Assembly: GCF_010868145.1 (NCBI RefSeq)
Contig: NZ_JAAGUY010000001.1
Location: 1-64,000, forward strand
Length of the DNA: 64,000 bases
Source: Nocardia cyriacigeorgica
GTDB lineage: Bacteria > Actinomycetota > Actinomycetes > Mycobacteriales > Mycobacteriaceae
Reading direction: 5' to 3'
Both the position numbers and the translations under genes were made by a program. Of the stretch, positions 33,692 through 42,680 are shown piece after piece. Numbering within the stretch: the first letter of the stretch is position 1; each line of letters opens with the position of its first letter. A model generated the notes under the pieces. The model worked only from the letters and a program-made list of their open reading frames with translations, ran no database searches and was not told the DNA's origin.

Positions 33692-35154
33692 CAGACCGTC
33701 ACCTCGTAGGACGTGGCGTCGAACCTGCTGGTTCGACGGCGATATTCGAAACTCCAGTTGGGGTACAAGCCCGAGTTCCGGCCGTCAGGGGTGGTGTAGT
33801 AGCTGGTGCAACCACCGGTCAGCCACACGGTCGAGGCGCTACGCTCGGCCATCTCGCGCAGGAACGCGTCCTGGACGTGTTTGCGCACCTCGATGCGCCG
33901 GGCGCCGTTGTCCCGCATCGTCTTCAGTGCGTCGACGATGTAGGTGATCTGCGATTCGATCATGTAGATCGCCGACTGATTGCCTGCCGCTCCGAAGGGG
34001 GCGAGGGTCGCGAAGAAGTTCGGGAACTCCGCGATCGTCGTACCGAGGTACGACTGTGGGCGCTGCTGATGCAGATCGGCGATGGATCGGCCCTTCCGGC
34101 CGACGAATCGGTCGAAAACCGAAGGTAGGGGATCGAATCCGGTGCCGTAGATGATGGTGTCGACCGGAATCTCCTCGCCGGCCCATGTGACGATCGAATG
34201 CGGCCTGACCTCGGCGATCGGATCGGTGACCACATCGACATTCGGCTGATCGAGAGCCGGGAGATAGGCGTCGGAGAAAATGGCGCGTTTGCAGCCGATC
34301 ATGTAGTCCGGCGTCACCTTCTGCCGCAACGTCCGGTCGCGGATCTGGCGGCGCAGCTGGATACGGCCGAGCAGCTCGTACGGATGGCGGAACCGGTTGT
34401 CCACGAAGCCCACCAAGCCGAAGCTCTCGATCAGGGTGTACCAGGTGCCGCGGACGGCCTTCTGCGTCAGTGGGACGCGGTCGAGCAACACGCGTTCGAG
34501 CGTCATGGTGCGCCGATCCATCCGCGGCACGATCCACGGAGCCGAACGCTGGAAAACGGTGAGCCTGCCCACCTTCGGCTGGATCTCGGGCACGAACTGC
34601 ACTGCCGACGCACCGGTGCCGATCACGGCGACGCGCTCACCGGTCAGATCGTGGCCATGATCCCAGTGCAAGGAATGGAAGCTGGTGCCTGCGAACGTTT
34701 CCAGCCCGGGCAGCGACGGATACTTCGCTTCCGAGAACACCCCCGCCGCCGAGATCAGGAAGTCGGCGGTGAGCATTCCGCGTGAGGTGTCGATCCGCCA
34801 GCGCGACAGCCGCTCGTCCCACTGTGCGCCGAGCAGCTCGGTGTCGAACCGGATATGGCGCACCACATCATATGTCGTCGCCACCGTCCGCAGGTACTCG
34901 AGGATTTCCGGTTGCTTGCCGTAGGTGCGTGACCAATCCGGGTTCGGTGCGAATGAATAGCTGTACAGATGGGAGGGCACATCGCAGGCACAACCGGGGT
35001 AGGTGTTGGCCTGCCAGGTGCCGCCGAGATCGCCCGCGCGTTCCAGGACGACGAGGTCGTCGAAACCGGCCTCGCGCAATTTGATCGCGAATCCGATACC
35101 GCCGAATCCGGCGCCGACGATCGCGATGTGGGTGTGCTCGGTGCGTGCGGGCAT
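33691..35154 (-). CDS. FAD-dependent Baeyer-Villiger-type monooxygenase
   Basis: A 487-residue flavoprotein monooxygenase. It has the FAD fingerprint AIVGAGFGGIGFAI, the GTWQANTYPGCACDVPSH region, the type I BVMO signature FAGTSFHSLHW (FxGxxxHxxxW) and the NADPH fingerprint VAVIGTGASAVQFVPEI. Such enzymes insert oxygen into ketones (or oxidise amines and sulfides); mycobacterial relatives act in fatty-acid and envelope lipid metabolism. ATG 35154 is preferred because GAGGAG lies nine bases upstream; an ATG at 35220 would add 22 unstructured residues. It is coupled to the SDR gene and follows the ferredoxin reductase gene. Confidence 0.9.
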   Translation of the reverse strand: MPARTEHTHIAIVGAGFGGIGFAIKLREAGFDDLVVLERAGDLGGTWQANTYPGCACDVPSHLYSYSFAPNPDWSRTYGKQPEILEYLRTVATTYDVVRHIRFDTELLGAQWDERLSRWRIDTSRGMLTADFLISAAGVFSEAKYPSLPGLETFAGTSFHSLHWDHGHDLTGERVAVIGTGASAVQFVPEIQPKVGRLTVFQRSAPWIVPRMDRRTMTLERVLLDRVPLTQKAVRGTWYTLIESFGLVGFVDNRFRHPYELLGRIQLRRQIRDRTLRQKVTPDYMIGCKRAIFSDAYLPALDQPNVDVVTDPIAEVRPHSIVTWAGEEIPVDTIIYGTGFDPLPSVFDRFVGRKGRSIADLHQQRPQSYLGTTIAEFPNFFATLAPFGAAGNQSAIYMIESQITYIVDALKTMRDNGARRIEVRKHVQDAFLREMAERSASTVWLTGGCTSYYTTPDGRNSGLYPNWSFEYRRRTSRFDATSYEVTV

Positions 35155-35238
35155 GGTGGTCGACTCCTCGTCGGGTCGCGGGGGCTCGTCGGGGCCGACG
35201 AGCGTGCGCGGTGTGGTCATGGCGGGCCGTGTTGCGGG

Positions 35239-36282
35239 TCAGAGATCGATCAGCAGGGTGTCGCCGGCCGCACGGGACACACAGGTGAGCATCTGGTCGC
35301 CGCGTTCGGCGGGGGTCAGTGCCCGGTCACGGTGGTCGACCTGCCCGTCGAGCACACCGACCCGGCAAGTACCGCAGAAACCCTGCTGGCAGGAATAGAC
35401 GACATCGGGCACGGCTCGGCGGATGGCGGCCAGCGCGGTTTCCTCGGCGCCCACCCGCACGGTGGTGCCGGTGCGGGCCAGGGTGAGTTCGAATGCCTTG
35501 CCATCGGCGACCGGCAGTGCGGAAAAGCGTTCGGTGTGTAGCGAACCGGTCGGGTTCAGGCCGAAGAAGTCACGGTGGGCCGAGGCCAGAACCGGTGGCG
35601 GTCCGCAGACGTAGACGGCGGCGCCCGGGGCGGCCTGTGCGAGCAGTTCTGCGATACGCGGTGTGCCGGCTTCGTCGTCAGGGCGGATGTCGGCATGGCC
35701 GGGGACTTCGTCGAGGAACGGCATCGACGCGCGCGACCGGCCCAAATAGATCAGCCTCCCGCGCGTTCCGGCGGCCTTCGCCATCGGCAGGATCGGGGTG
35801 ATCCCGATTCCGGCGGCGATGAACAGATAGGACGGAGCATCGACGAAGGTGAACGCGTTGCGTGGGCCGCGTACGTGGATCGGGTCGCCGGCGTGCAGCA
35901 CGTCGTGGACTTCGACCGAACCGCCGTTGCCGTCGGCGAGGCGGCGCACCGCGATCCGGTAGTTGAACGGATCTGCCGGGTCGCCACAGAGCGAGTACTG
36001 ACGTTGCCTGCCCGACGGCAGGAAGACGTCCAGGTGCGAACCCGGTGTCCAGGACGGCAGCCTGCCACCGTCGGCAGCGCGCAGAGTGAGCCCCCGGACG
36101 TCCTCGGCCTCGGTGGTCATGGCGTCCACGACGAGCGTCATGTCGAAGCCGTATCGCCGCAACGGCTTCGGCCGCGACAACAGCGGTGCTGCGGGACCGG
36201 CGACGAAGACATGTTTGTACAGATCGACCGCAGCGGCCAAGGCGCGCAGGCTCGCCGGCGGAGCGGGGCGGTGCATCACCAT
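35239..36282 (-). CDS. Ferredoxin reductase-like flavoprotein with C-terminal [2Fe-2S] domain (PDR/VanB type)
   Basis: A 347-residue electron-transfer protein. After ~55 unusual residues comes the flavin-binding barrel (RQYSLCGDPADPFNYRIAVR, in which RQYSL binds the flavin), the NAD-binding part FIAAGIGITPILPMA and VYVCGPPPVL, and a C-terminal plant-type ferredoxin domain with YSCQQGFCGTCRVGVLDG and a distant LTCVS (C-X4-C-X2-C...C). It passes electrons from NAD(P)H to an oxygenase. Its ATG overlaps the stop of the PF10118 gene by one base (TGATG). The natural partner is unclear; the flavin monooxygenase downstream does not need it, so the PF10118 protein is the better candidate. Confidence 0.88.
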   Translation of the reverse strand: MVMHRPAPPASLRALAAAVDLYKHVFVAGPAAPLLSRPKPLRRYGFDMTLVVDAMTTEAEDVRGLTLRAADGGRLPSWTPGSHLDVFLPSGRQRQYSLCGDPADPFNYRIAVRRLADGNGGSVEVHDVLHAGDPIHVRGPRNAFTFVDAPSYLFIAAGIGITPILPMAKAAGTRGRLIYLGRSRASMPFLDEVPGHADIRPDDEAGTPRIAELLAQAAPGAAVYVCGPPPVLASAHRDFFGLNPTGSLHTERFSALPVADGKAFELTLARTGTTVRVGAEETALAAIRRAVPDVVYSCQQGFCGTCRVGVLDGQVDHRDRALTPAERGDQMLTCVSRAAGDTLLIDL

Positions 36283-37205
36283 CACCAAGCCCCGAGATGA
36301 TCGGCACCCGATGCGGACGCACTCGCCGCTCGCGCCGCGGGCGAATGGGCCAGATACCGCAAGGCGTTGTCCATCGAACCCAGTTGCGAGGGGTGGAAAC
36401 TCGGCCGCAGGTACCGCGGCATCTCGGTGAAGAACACCGTCCAACTCGGAATGACGCCCCGCGCGGTCGCGCTGACGAACTGCAGTGGCCAGAACCGGCC
36501 CTTGTTCTTGGACGGATCCTTCCGGTACAGGTACGCGGTCGACACGATGAACAGCGGCAGCAGCGTCGCGGTGGCCAGTAGCGCTGTCCGCGCCCGCCGG
36601 GCGTAGCTGCCGTCCAGATGCATGTAGGCGTCGAATACGACGCTGCGGTGCTCGACCTCCTCGGCGCCGTGCCAGCGGACCAGATCGAGCATCGTCGGGT
36701 GCATCCCCTTCTGCTCGAGCACCTCCGCCTCCAGCAGCCACTCACCGATCACCGCGGTGAAATGCTCCATTCCGGCGAAGAGTCCGAGACGCTCCTGCAG
36801 CCAGGTTCGTTTCGCGCGCCCGGTGAGCCCGTGATCGCCGAGTATTCGATCGACCAGCCACGCCACCGCTTCGACGTATCCCTGCGCGTCCAGTCCGAGC
36901 GATTGCAAGTGTGTGCGAGCGCCTTCGTGGCTGCCCGCGTGCATCGTCTCCTGTCCGACGAAACCCTGCACTTCTTCGCGTAGCCGCTGGTCGTCGATGT
37001 GTGGCAGCGCCTCGGCCAACGCCATGGCCATCGCACGCTCGCCCTCGGGTAGTACCAGATGCATGACATTGACGATGTGAGTGGCGAGCACTTCGCCGGG
37101 GATGTAGTGCATGGGCACCGAATCGAAGTCGAAGTGCACGTCGCGGGCGTGAATCGCGTGCGCTTCTTCCTGGTACGGACGCTTCGTTGCGTCGATCTCC
37201 GCCAT
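36282..37205 (-). CDS. PF10118 metal-dependent hydrolase-family protein
   Basis: A 307-residue helical protein with conserved Glu/His motifs spaced like a diiron site: PEGERAMAMALAEALPHI, FVGQETMHAGSHEGA, MEHFTAVIGEWLLEAEVLE and WHGAEEVEHRSVVFDAYM. PF10118 is named metal-dependent hydrolase, but the E...ExxH/E...ExxH pattern suits a ferritin-like diiron oxygenase equally well. A hydrophobic helix (LLATATLLPLFIVSTAYLY) suggests membrane association. The ATG at 37205 is the family start. It is first in the four-gene operon, directly followed by a ferredoxin reductase, which supports an oxygenase role. Confidence 0.85.
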   Translation of the reverse strand: MAEIDATKRPYQEEAHAIHARDVHFDFDSVPMHYIPGEVLATHIVNVMHLVLPEGERAMAMALAEALPHIDDQRLREEVQGFVGQETMHAGSHEGARTHLQSLGLDAQGYVEAVAWLVDRILGDHGLTGRAKRTWLQERLGLFAGMEHFTAVIGEWLLEAEVLEQKGMHPTMLDLVRWHGAEEVEHRSVVFDAYMHLDGSYARRARTALLATATLLPLFIVSTAYLYRKDPSKNKGRFWPLQFVSATARGVIPSWTVFFTEMPRYLRPSFHPSQLGSMDNALRYLAHSPAARAASASASGADHLGAW

Positions 37206-37241
37206 GCGCTCGACGGTACAGCGCAACAAAAAGCTTTGCAA

Positions 37242-37254
37242 TGTTGCGGCAACA
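37242..37254. promoter_or_regulatory. Operator between the oxidative operon and its TetR gene
   Basis: TGTTGC-G-GCAACA is a perfect palindrome in the 98-base divergent region, with further TGTTGC/GCAACA half-sites at 37223-37228 and 37268-37273. The repeated half-sites suggest cooperative repressor binding that silences both directions. Confidence 0.75.
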
Positions 37255-37303
37255 AAATCTCTGCAAATGTTGCACAACGCGCCGGGGTTGCTACCGTTGG
37301 GCT

Positions 37304-37906
37304 GTGACCACCGCGGCAGCCAGCACAGACGCCACCGATTCGATCGAATCGCGGATCCTCGATGCCGCGCTGGTGCAGTTCGCTCAGCTCGGCTTCAAGA
37401 AGACGACGATCGAGGACATCGCCCGCAAAGCGGGCGTCGATCGCGTCACGGTGTACCGGCGGATCGGATCGCGCGATGACGTCGTGCGCGCGGTGACCCT
37501 GCGGGAAGTCAACGCCGTCCTCACCGAACTCGACGAGGTCGCCGACCGCAACGACACCCTCGACGATCTCGTCGCCGACATCTTCGTCACGATCGTCACC
37601 CGCTGGCGCGAACATCCGCTGGTGCAACGAATGCTGACGCTCGAGCCCGATCGCGTACTGCCGCAGCTCACCACCGAAGGCGGTCCGGCGTTCATCGTGT
37701 CGACCGCCGCGGGTACGGCGGCGATACGCAAGGTGATCGAGCGCGGCATGCTGCCGGAGCCAACCGATCTGGACACTCGGGTGGAGGTCGCGTGCCGGTT
37801 CGTGCACTCGCTTCTGCTGCAACCCGCGGGAACCATTCCGCTCGACACCGACGAGCAGCTGGCCGAATTCGCGCGAAGATACCTGGTGCCCATCGTCACC
37901 GGCTGA
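37304..37906 (+). CDS. TetR family repressor of the divergent oxidative operon
   Basis: A 200-residue regulator starting with GTG. DNA-binding domain ~15-60: RILDAALVQFAQLGFKKTTI, EDIARKAGVDRVTVYRRIGS. The recognition helix ends V-Y-R-R-I. A well-formed helical ligand domain follows. It is divergent from the PF10118-reductase-monooxygenase-SDR operon with a palindrome-rich region between, so it most likely represses that operon and itself. Its 3' end overlaps the convergent TetR gene by 11 bases. Confidence 0.87.
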   Translation: MTTAAASTDATDSIESRILDAALVQFAQLGFKKTTIEDIARKAGVDRVTVYRRIGSRDDVVRAVTLREVNAVLTELDEVADRNDTLDDLVADIFVTIVTRWREHPLVQRMLTLEPDRVLPQLTTEGGPAFIVSTAAGTAAIRKVIERGMLPEPTDLDTRVEVACRFVHSLLLQPAGTIPLDTDEQLAEFARRYLVPIVTG

Positions 37907-38501
37907 GCGCGCCGCGAGCGATGAGGAAATCGTCGACGATGCGCATGCGCTGATCCGGTGATGATGGGCCGAGTCCGACCATTCGCGCGAAGATCAGCGG
38001 GCCGATCAGTTGGGTGATGGCCAGGGTGAGGTCGAAATCGCCGAGTTCGGCGCGGGCATCGGCGGTATCGAGGACACGATCGAACGGGACCCGGTACTGC
38101 TCGATCAGCCGGTGGCGCAGCGTTGACAACTCGCCGGTGTCGGCATTCTCGGCACCCGTGGCCAGCCAAGCGAGAGTGGACAATTGCAGCGGAGCCTCGC
38201 GGATCACACCGGCTTGGCGTTCGAGCAGGACGATCAGCCGTTCACGTAGGGGCCCGGCCGCGGGCGTGTCGATCACCGGTGGCAGCAGGCGTTCGAGCGT
38301 GGCGGCGCGCAGTTGGGCCGCACCGTCGAAATGCCGGTACAGCGTGGTTTTGGCGACCTTCGACATGCGCGAAACGGCTTCGACGGTGACCGCCTCGAGG
38401 CCGTCGGTCTTCAGCAGTGCGGCGGCGGCATCGAGCAGCCGTGCGCGCGAGCGGGCGCGGCGCGGATCGGTGGAGTCGATGTCGTCGGCGGGACCGGTCA
38501 T
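37896..38501 (-). CDS. TetR family repressor of the MFS pump (probable)
   Basis: A 201-residue regulator. DNA-binding domain ~15-60: RSRARLLDAAAALLKTDGLE, AVSRMSKVAKTTLYRHFDGA, ending T-L-Y-R-H-F. The ligand domain is long and hydrophobic, as in drug-responsive repressors. ATG 38501 follows AAAGGGA; an ATG four codons earlier is less well placed. It is divergent from the MFS transporter gene with 103 bases between starts that contain two palindromes. Confidence 0.85.
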   Translation of the reverse strand: MTGPADDIDSTDPRRARSRARLLDAAAALLKTDGLEAVTVEAVSRMSKVAKTTLYRHFDGAAQLRAATLERLLPPVIDTPAAGPLRERLIVLLERQAGVIREAPLQLSTLAWLATGAENADTGELSTLRHRLIEQYRVPFDRVLDTADARAELGDFDLTLAITQLIGPLIFARMVGLGPSSPDQRMRIVDDFLIARGALSR

Positions 38502-38523
38502 GGTTCGTAGCATTCCCTTTCGC

Positions 38524-38553
38524 TGTGGTCTATCGCCACACAGGCCATCTGTG
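38524..38553. promoter_or_regulatory. Two palindromes between the TetR and MFS genes
   Basis: TGTGG-TCTATCG-CCACA (38524-38540) and CACAG-GCCAT-CTGTG (38539-38553) overlap in the divergent promoter region. They are good candidates for TetR operators governing the pump and the repressor. Confidence 0.65.
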
Positions 38554-38604
38554 CTACGGATAGTAGTGCAGCGCTACGGCGCGTACTGTTTCTCGGGAGG
38601 CCAG

Positions 38605-40137
38605 ATGGTATCCGTTGCCCGCTCGACTCCGCGGTTGTCCCTTGGACAGCGATGGCTGCTGGTCCTGTCCTGCCTGTCGATCGCGTTGGTCGTGGCGTCC
38701 ATGGCGGCGCTGTACACCGCGCTGCCCGAGATCGCGGCGGTGACCGGCGCCAGTCAGCAGCAGCTGACCTGGATCGTCGACGGCTACACCCTCGCGCTGG
38801 CGATTCTGGTTCTGCCGGCAGGAGCTATCGGAGACCGATATGGGCGGCGGGCGATCCTCATCATCGGGCTCGTGGTCTTCGCACTGGGTTCGGCGCTTCC
38901 GGTAGTGCTCGACACCCCGCACTGGCTGATCGCGGCCCGCGCCATCAGCGGTGTAGGTGCGGCGCTGGTGATGCCCTCGACGTTGTCGCTGATGACCGCA
39001 GGCTTCCCCGAGGGTCGCCGGGGGAGCGCGGTGGGCTTGTGGGCGGGTGTGGCCGGCGCGGGCGCGGTACTCGGCATCCTGGGATCGGGTCTGCTGGTGG
39101 AATGGTGGCCGTGGTGGTCGATCTTCATCGGAATGACCGTGGCCGGACTGGTGCTGGCGGTGCTCGCGGGCACGGTGCCGGAATCGGTCGAGGGCTCGCG
39201 GCCGCGGGTCGATGGGTGGGGCGCAGTGTTCTCGGCGGTGGCGGTGGGCGCCGTCGTGGTCGCGGCGATCGAGGCACCCGCACGCGGCTGGCTGGATCCC
39301 TTCGTGCTCGCCGCCTTCGCGATCGGGTTGGTCGCCGCCGTGTCGTTCGTTCTGATCGACCTCAGGATCGAGCATCCGCTGCTGGATATGCGGCTGTTCG
39401 CGGACCGGGGATTCAGCGCCGGCACAGCGACCGTTGCGGTGCAATTCCTGGTGACCTTCGGCATTTTCATGCTCGTGGTGCAGTTCCTGCAACTGGTGCT
39501 CGGCTACCGGCCCATCATGTCGGCGCTGGCGTTGTCGCCGATCATGATTCCGATGGTCGCGGTTTCGGTGGTGGCACCGCGGCTGGCCGAACGGGTCGGG
39601 CTGCGCTGGCCGATCATGATCGGGCTGCTGCTGATCAGTGCGTCGTTGTTCGCACTGGCTCGGCTCGATACCGGTAGTGACTATCTCGACCTGTTGTGGC
39701 CATTGCTGCTGATGAGTATCGGCATGGGCCTGAGTACGGCGCCGGCGACGGCGGCGATCATCGCGGGCACACCGGTGGAAAAGCACGGTGTCGCGGCCGC
39801 GGTCAATGACGCCGCCCGCGAGGTAGGTGCCGCCCTTGGTATTGCCATCGCGGGGAGCGTGCTGGCCGCGGGCTATCGGGACCACATCGCGCCCGCACTG
39901 CCGCGGATTCCGGAGCAAGCCCGCGGCCCGGTCGAGGACTCGCTGGCCGGCGCGCTACATGTCAGCGATATGGCGGGACCAGTGGGGCAACCGCTCGCCG
40001 ACCTGGCGCGATCAGCGTTCATGTCCGGCGCGCAGCAGTCGGCCATTGCCCTCGCGTGGGCGACGTTGGTGGCGACCGTATCGGTGGCGATCTGGGCGCC
40101 CGGAAAATCGATGGGCGGATCGACGACGGACTGTTAG
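38605..40137 (+). CDS. MFS multidrug efflux transporter, DHA2 (EmrB/QacA) family
   Basis: A 510-residue membrane protein with 14 predicted spans. Motif A is GDRYGRRAILIIG, the D1 region is LPEIAAVTGASQQQLTWIVD, with GYTLALAILVLPAG next, and motif C is GLWAGVAGAGAVLGILGSG. These are typical of proton-driven drug exporters in the DHA2 family. GGGAGG precedes the ATG. It is divergent from a TetR gene and followed ten bases later by a leader peptide and an ABC-F gene, forming a resistance locus. The drug exported cannot be told from sequence. Confidence 0.92.
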   Translation: MVSVARSTPRLSLGQRWLLVLSCLSIALVVASMAALYTALPEIAAVTGASQQQLTWIVDGYTLALAILVLPAGAIGDRYGRRAILIIGLVVFALGSALPVVLDTPHWLIAARAISGVGAALVMPSTLSLMTAGFPEGRRGSAVGLWAGVAGAGAVLGILGSGLLVEWWPWWSIFIGMTVAGLVLAVLAGTVPESVEGSRPRVDGWGAVFSAVAVGAVVVAAIEAPARGWLDPFVLAAFAIGLVAAVSFVLIDLRIEHPLLDMRLFADRGFSAGTATVAVQFLVTFGIFMLVVQFLQLVLGYRPIMSALALSPIMIPMVAVSVVAPRLAERVGLRWPIMIGLLLISASLFALARLDTGSDYLDLLWPLLLMSIGMGLSTAPATAAIIAGTPVEKHGVAAAVNDAAREVGAALGIAIAGSVLAAGYRDHIAPALPRIPEQARGPVEDSLAGALHVSDMAGPVGQPLADLARSAFMSGAQQSAIALAWATLVATVSVAIWAPGKSMGGSTTDC

Positions 40138-40147
40138 CCTCGACGTC

Positions 40148-40168
40148 ATGCACTTGTACTTCCTCTGA
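40148..40168 (+). CDS. Leader peptide MHLYFL upstream of the ABC-F gene
   Basis: A six-codon frame (MHLYFL, stop TGA) begins ten bases after the MFS stop and 161 bases before the ABC-F start. Very short leader ORFs followed by hairpins are a known arrangement for antibiotic-induced ABC-F and erm genes, where drug-stalled ribosomes on the leader remodel the RNA. No strong ribosome site is seen before the ATG. Translation is unproven. Confidence 0.5.
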   Translation: MHLYFL

Positions 40169-40184
40169 TACTTCCGAGCCCCCG

Positions 40185-40241
40185 TCCGCCGATGCGGATC
40201 GGTTGTGGCTCTCTCCGGTGACCCGTCGCGCCGTCGGCGCG
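40185..40241 (+). promoter_or_regulatory. Leader hairpins, possible attenuator of the ABC-F gene
   Basis: Two hairpins follow the leader ORF: TCCGC-CGAT-GCGGA (40185-40198) and the stronger CGCGCC-GTC-GGCGCG (40227-40241), which ends 67 bases before the ABC-F ATG. The second could act as an attenuator terminator, although no U-run follows. Confidence 0.5.
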
Positions 40242-40308
40242 CATTCATCGATCACGGCACCGCACCGCTGTCCCCGAACGCGGGTGACGTGTGCCCGGAG
40301 GAAGACAA

Positions 40309-41949
<1,641 letters not shown>

Positions 41950-41973
41950 ACTGGCCGCCGCTCGCCGATCAAT

Positions 41974-42006
41974 GCTTCCAGGGGGTAACGCCCGCTCCAT
42001 GGAAGC
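41974..42006 (+). terminator. Possible hairpin terminator after the ABC-F gene
   Basis: GCTTCCA (41974-41980) pairs with TGGAAGC (42000-42006) around a 19-base G/C-rich loop, 24 bases after the stop. The long loop and missing T-run make the assignment tentative. Confidence 0.4.
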
Positions 42007-42080
42007 CTCGGTCGGGTGCTGGTGTGTCGCCGAATGCCCCTGCTGCACAACGTCTACGGCGAGTGTAGTAGACAAGGTTC

Positions 42081-42506
42081 ATGGGCTTCACTTCCACTGT
42101 TCGCCGTAGAACCGTCGTGTCGGCTCTCGTTGTCTCGGTGGTGGTATTCGCTGGCGTCGGCGGTTGGCAGCTGGCGCATGCGGAATCGACGGTCGGTGTC
42201 GACAACAATGTCGGGTACACACTGTTGGGACCGCTGTTCGCGGTGTTCGTGCTCATCGCCGTGGTCCGGGCGCGGCGGTTGGCGCAGGCCTCGACACGGC
42301 CGGAGGTGCTGATGGTTCGGGAAGCGGGGGCGCAGCGCAGGCAGTGCTCGGAGATGCCGCCGCTGCCCTCGCCCTCGATGCCGATCGAGGACGTGGAATT
42401 GGCGCGCTACAACAGGTATTTGGCCGAATTGAATGCTCGTGAGATCCGGGACGAGCTGCGTGCGGCAGGACTCGATGTGTTCGGCACGTCCCCGGGGCAT
42501 CGCTGA
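42081..42506 (+). CDS. Conserved small membrane protein of unknown function
   Basis: A 141-residue protein. Two hydrophobic helices (VVSALVVSVVVFAGVGGWQL and VGYTLLGPLFAVFVLIAVV) are followed by a cytoplasmic tail with a Pro-rich patch (MPPLPSPSMP) and a helical end DVELARYNRYLAELNAREIR. Mycobacterium- and Nocardia-type genomes often carry such a two-span protein with the YNRYLAELN motif, but I do not know its role. It sits alone between the ABC-F and GH15 genes on the same strand, with ~130 bases before it. Confidence 0.7.
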   Translation: MGFTSTVRRRTVVSALVVSVVVFAGVGGWQLAHAESTVGVDNNVGYTLLGPLFAVFVLIAVVRARRLAQASTRPEVLMVREAGAQRRQCSEMPPLPSPSMPIEDVELARYNRYLAELNAREIRDELRAAGLDVFGTSPGHR

Positions 42507-42680
42507 CCGCACCGGGACTGAACGGCTGTCCATCACAGCATGTGTGATTCAAGCCACAATAGCATCTCCCTATTTCGGCTTCCGAGGTGCAGACTGAAGA
42601 GAAGCTTCGGGCGGGTGTGTGCGGCGTTCGAACGGGGCGACACCGGACGCGGCTGTCGCCCCGCAACCGAAGGAGTGGTT

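Noticed and set aside
38554..39918. Leftward open frame of 454 codons within the MFS gene
   Set aside because: Composition is extreme in His/Arg/Gln and no start signal exists; the MFS frame explains the region.
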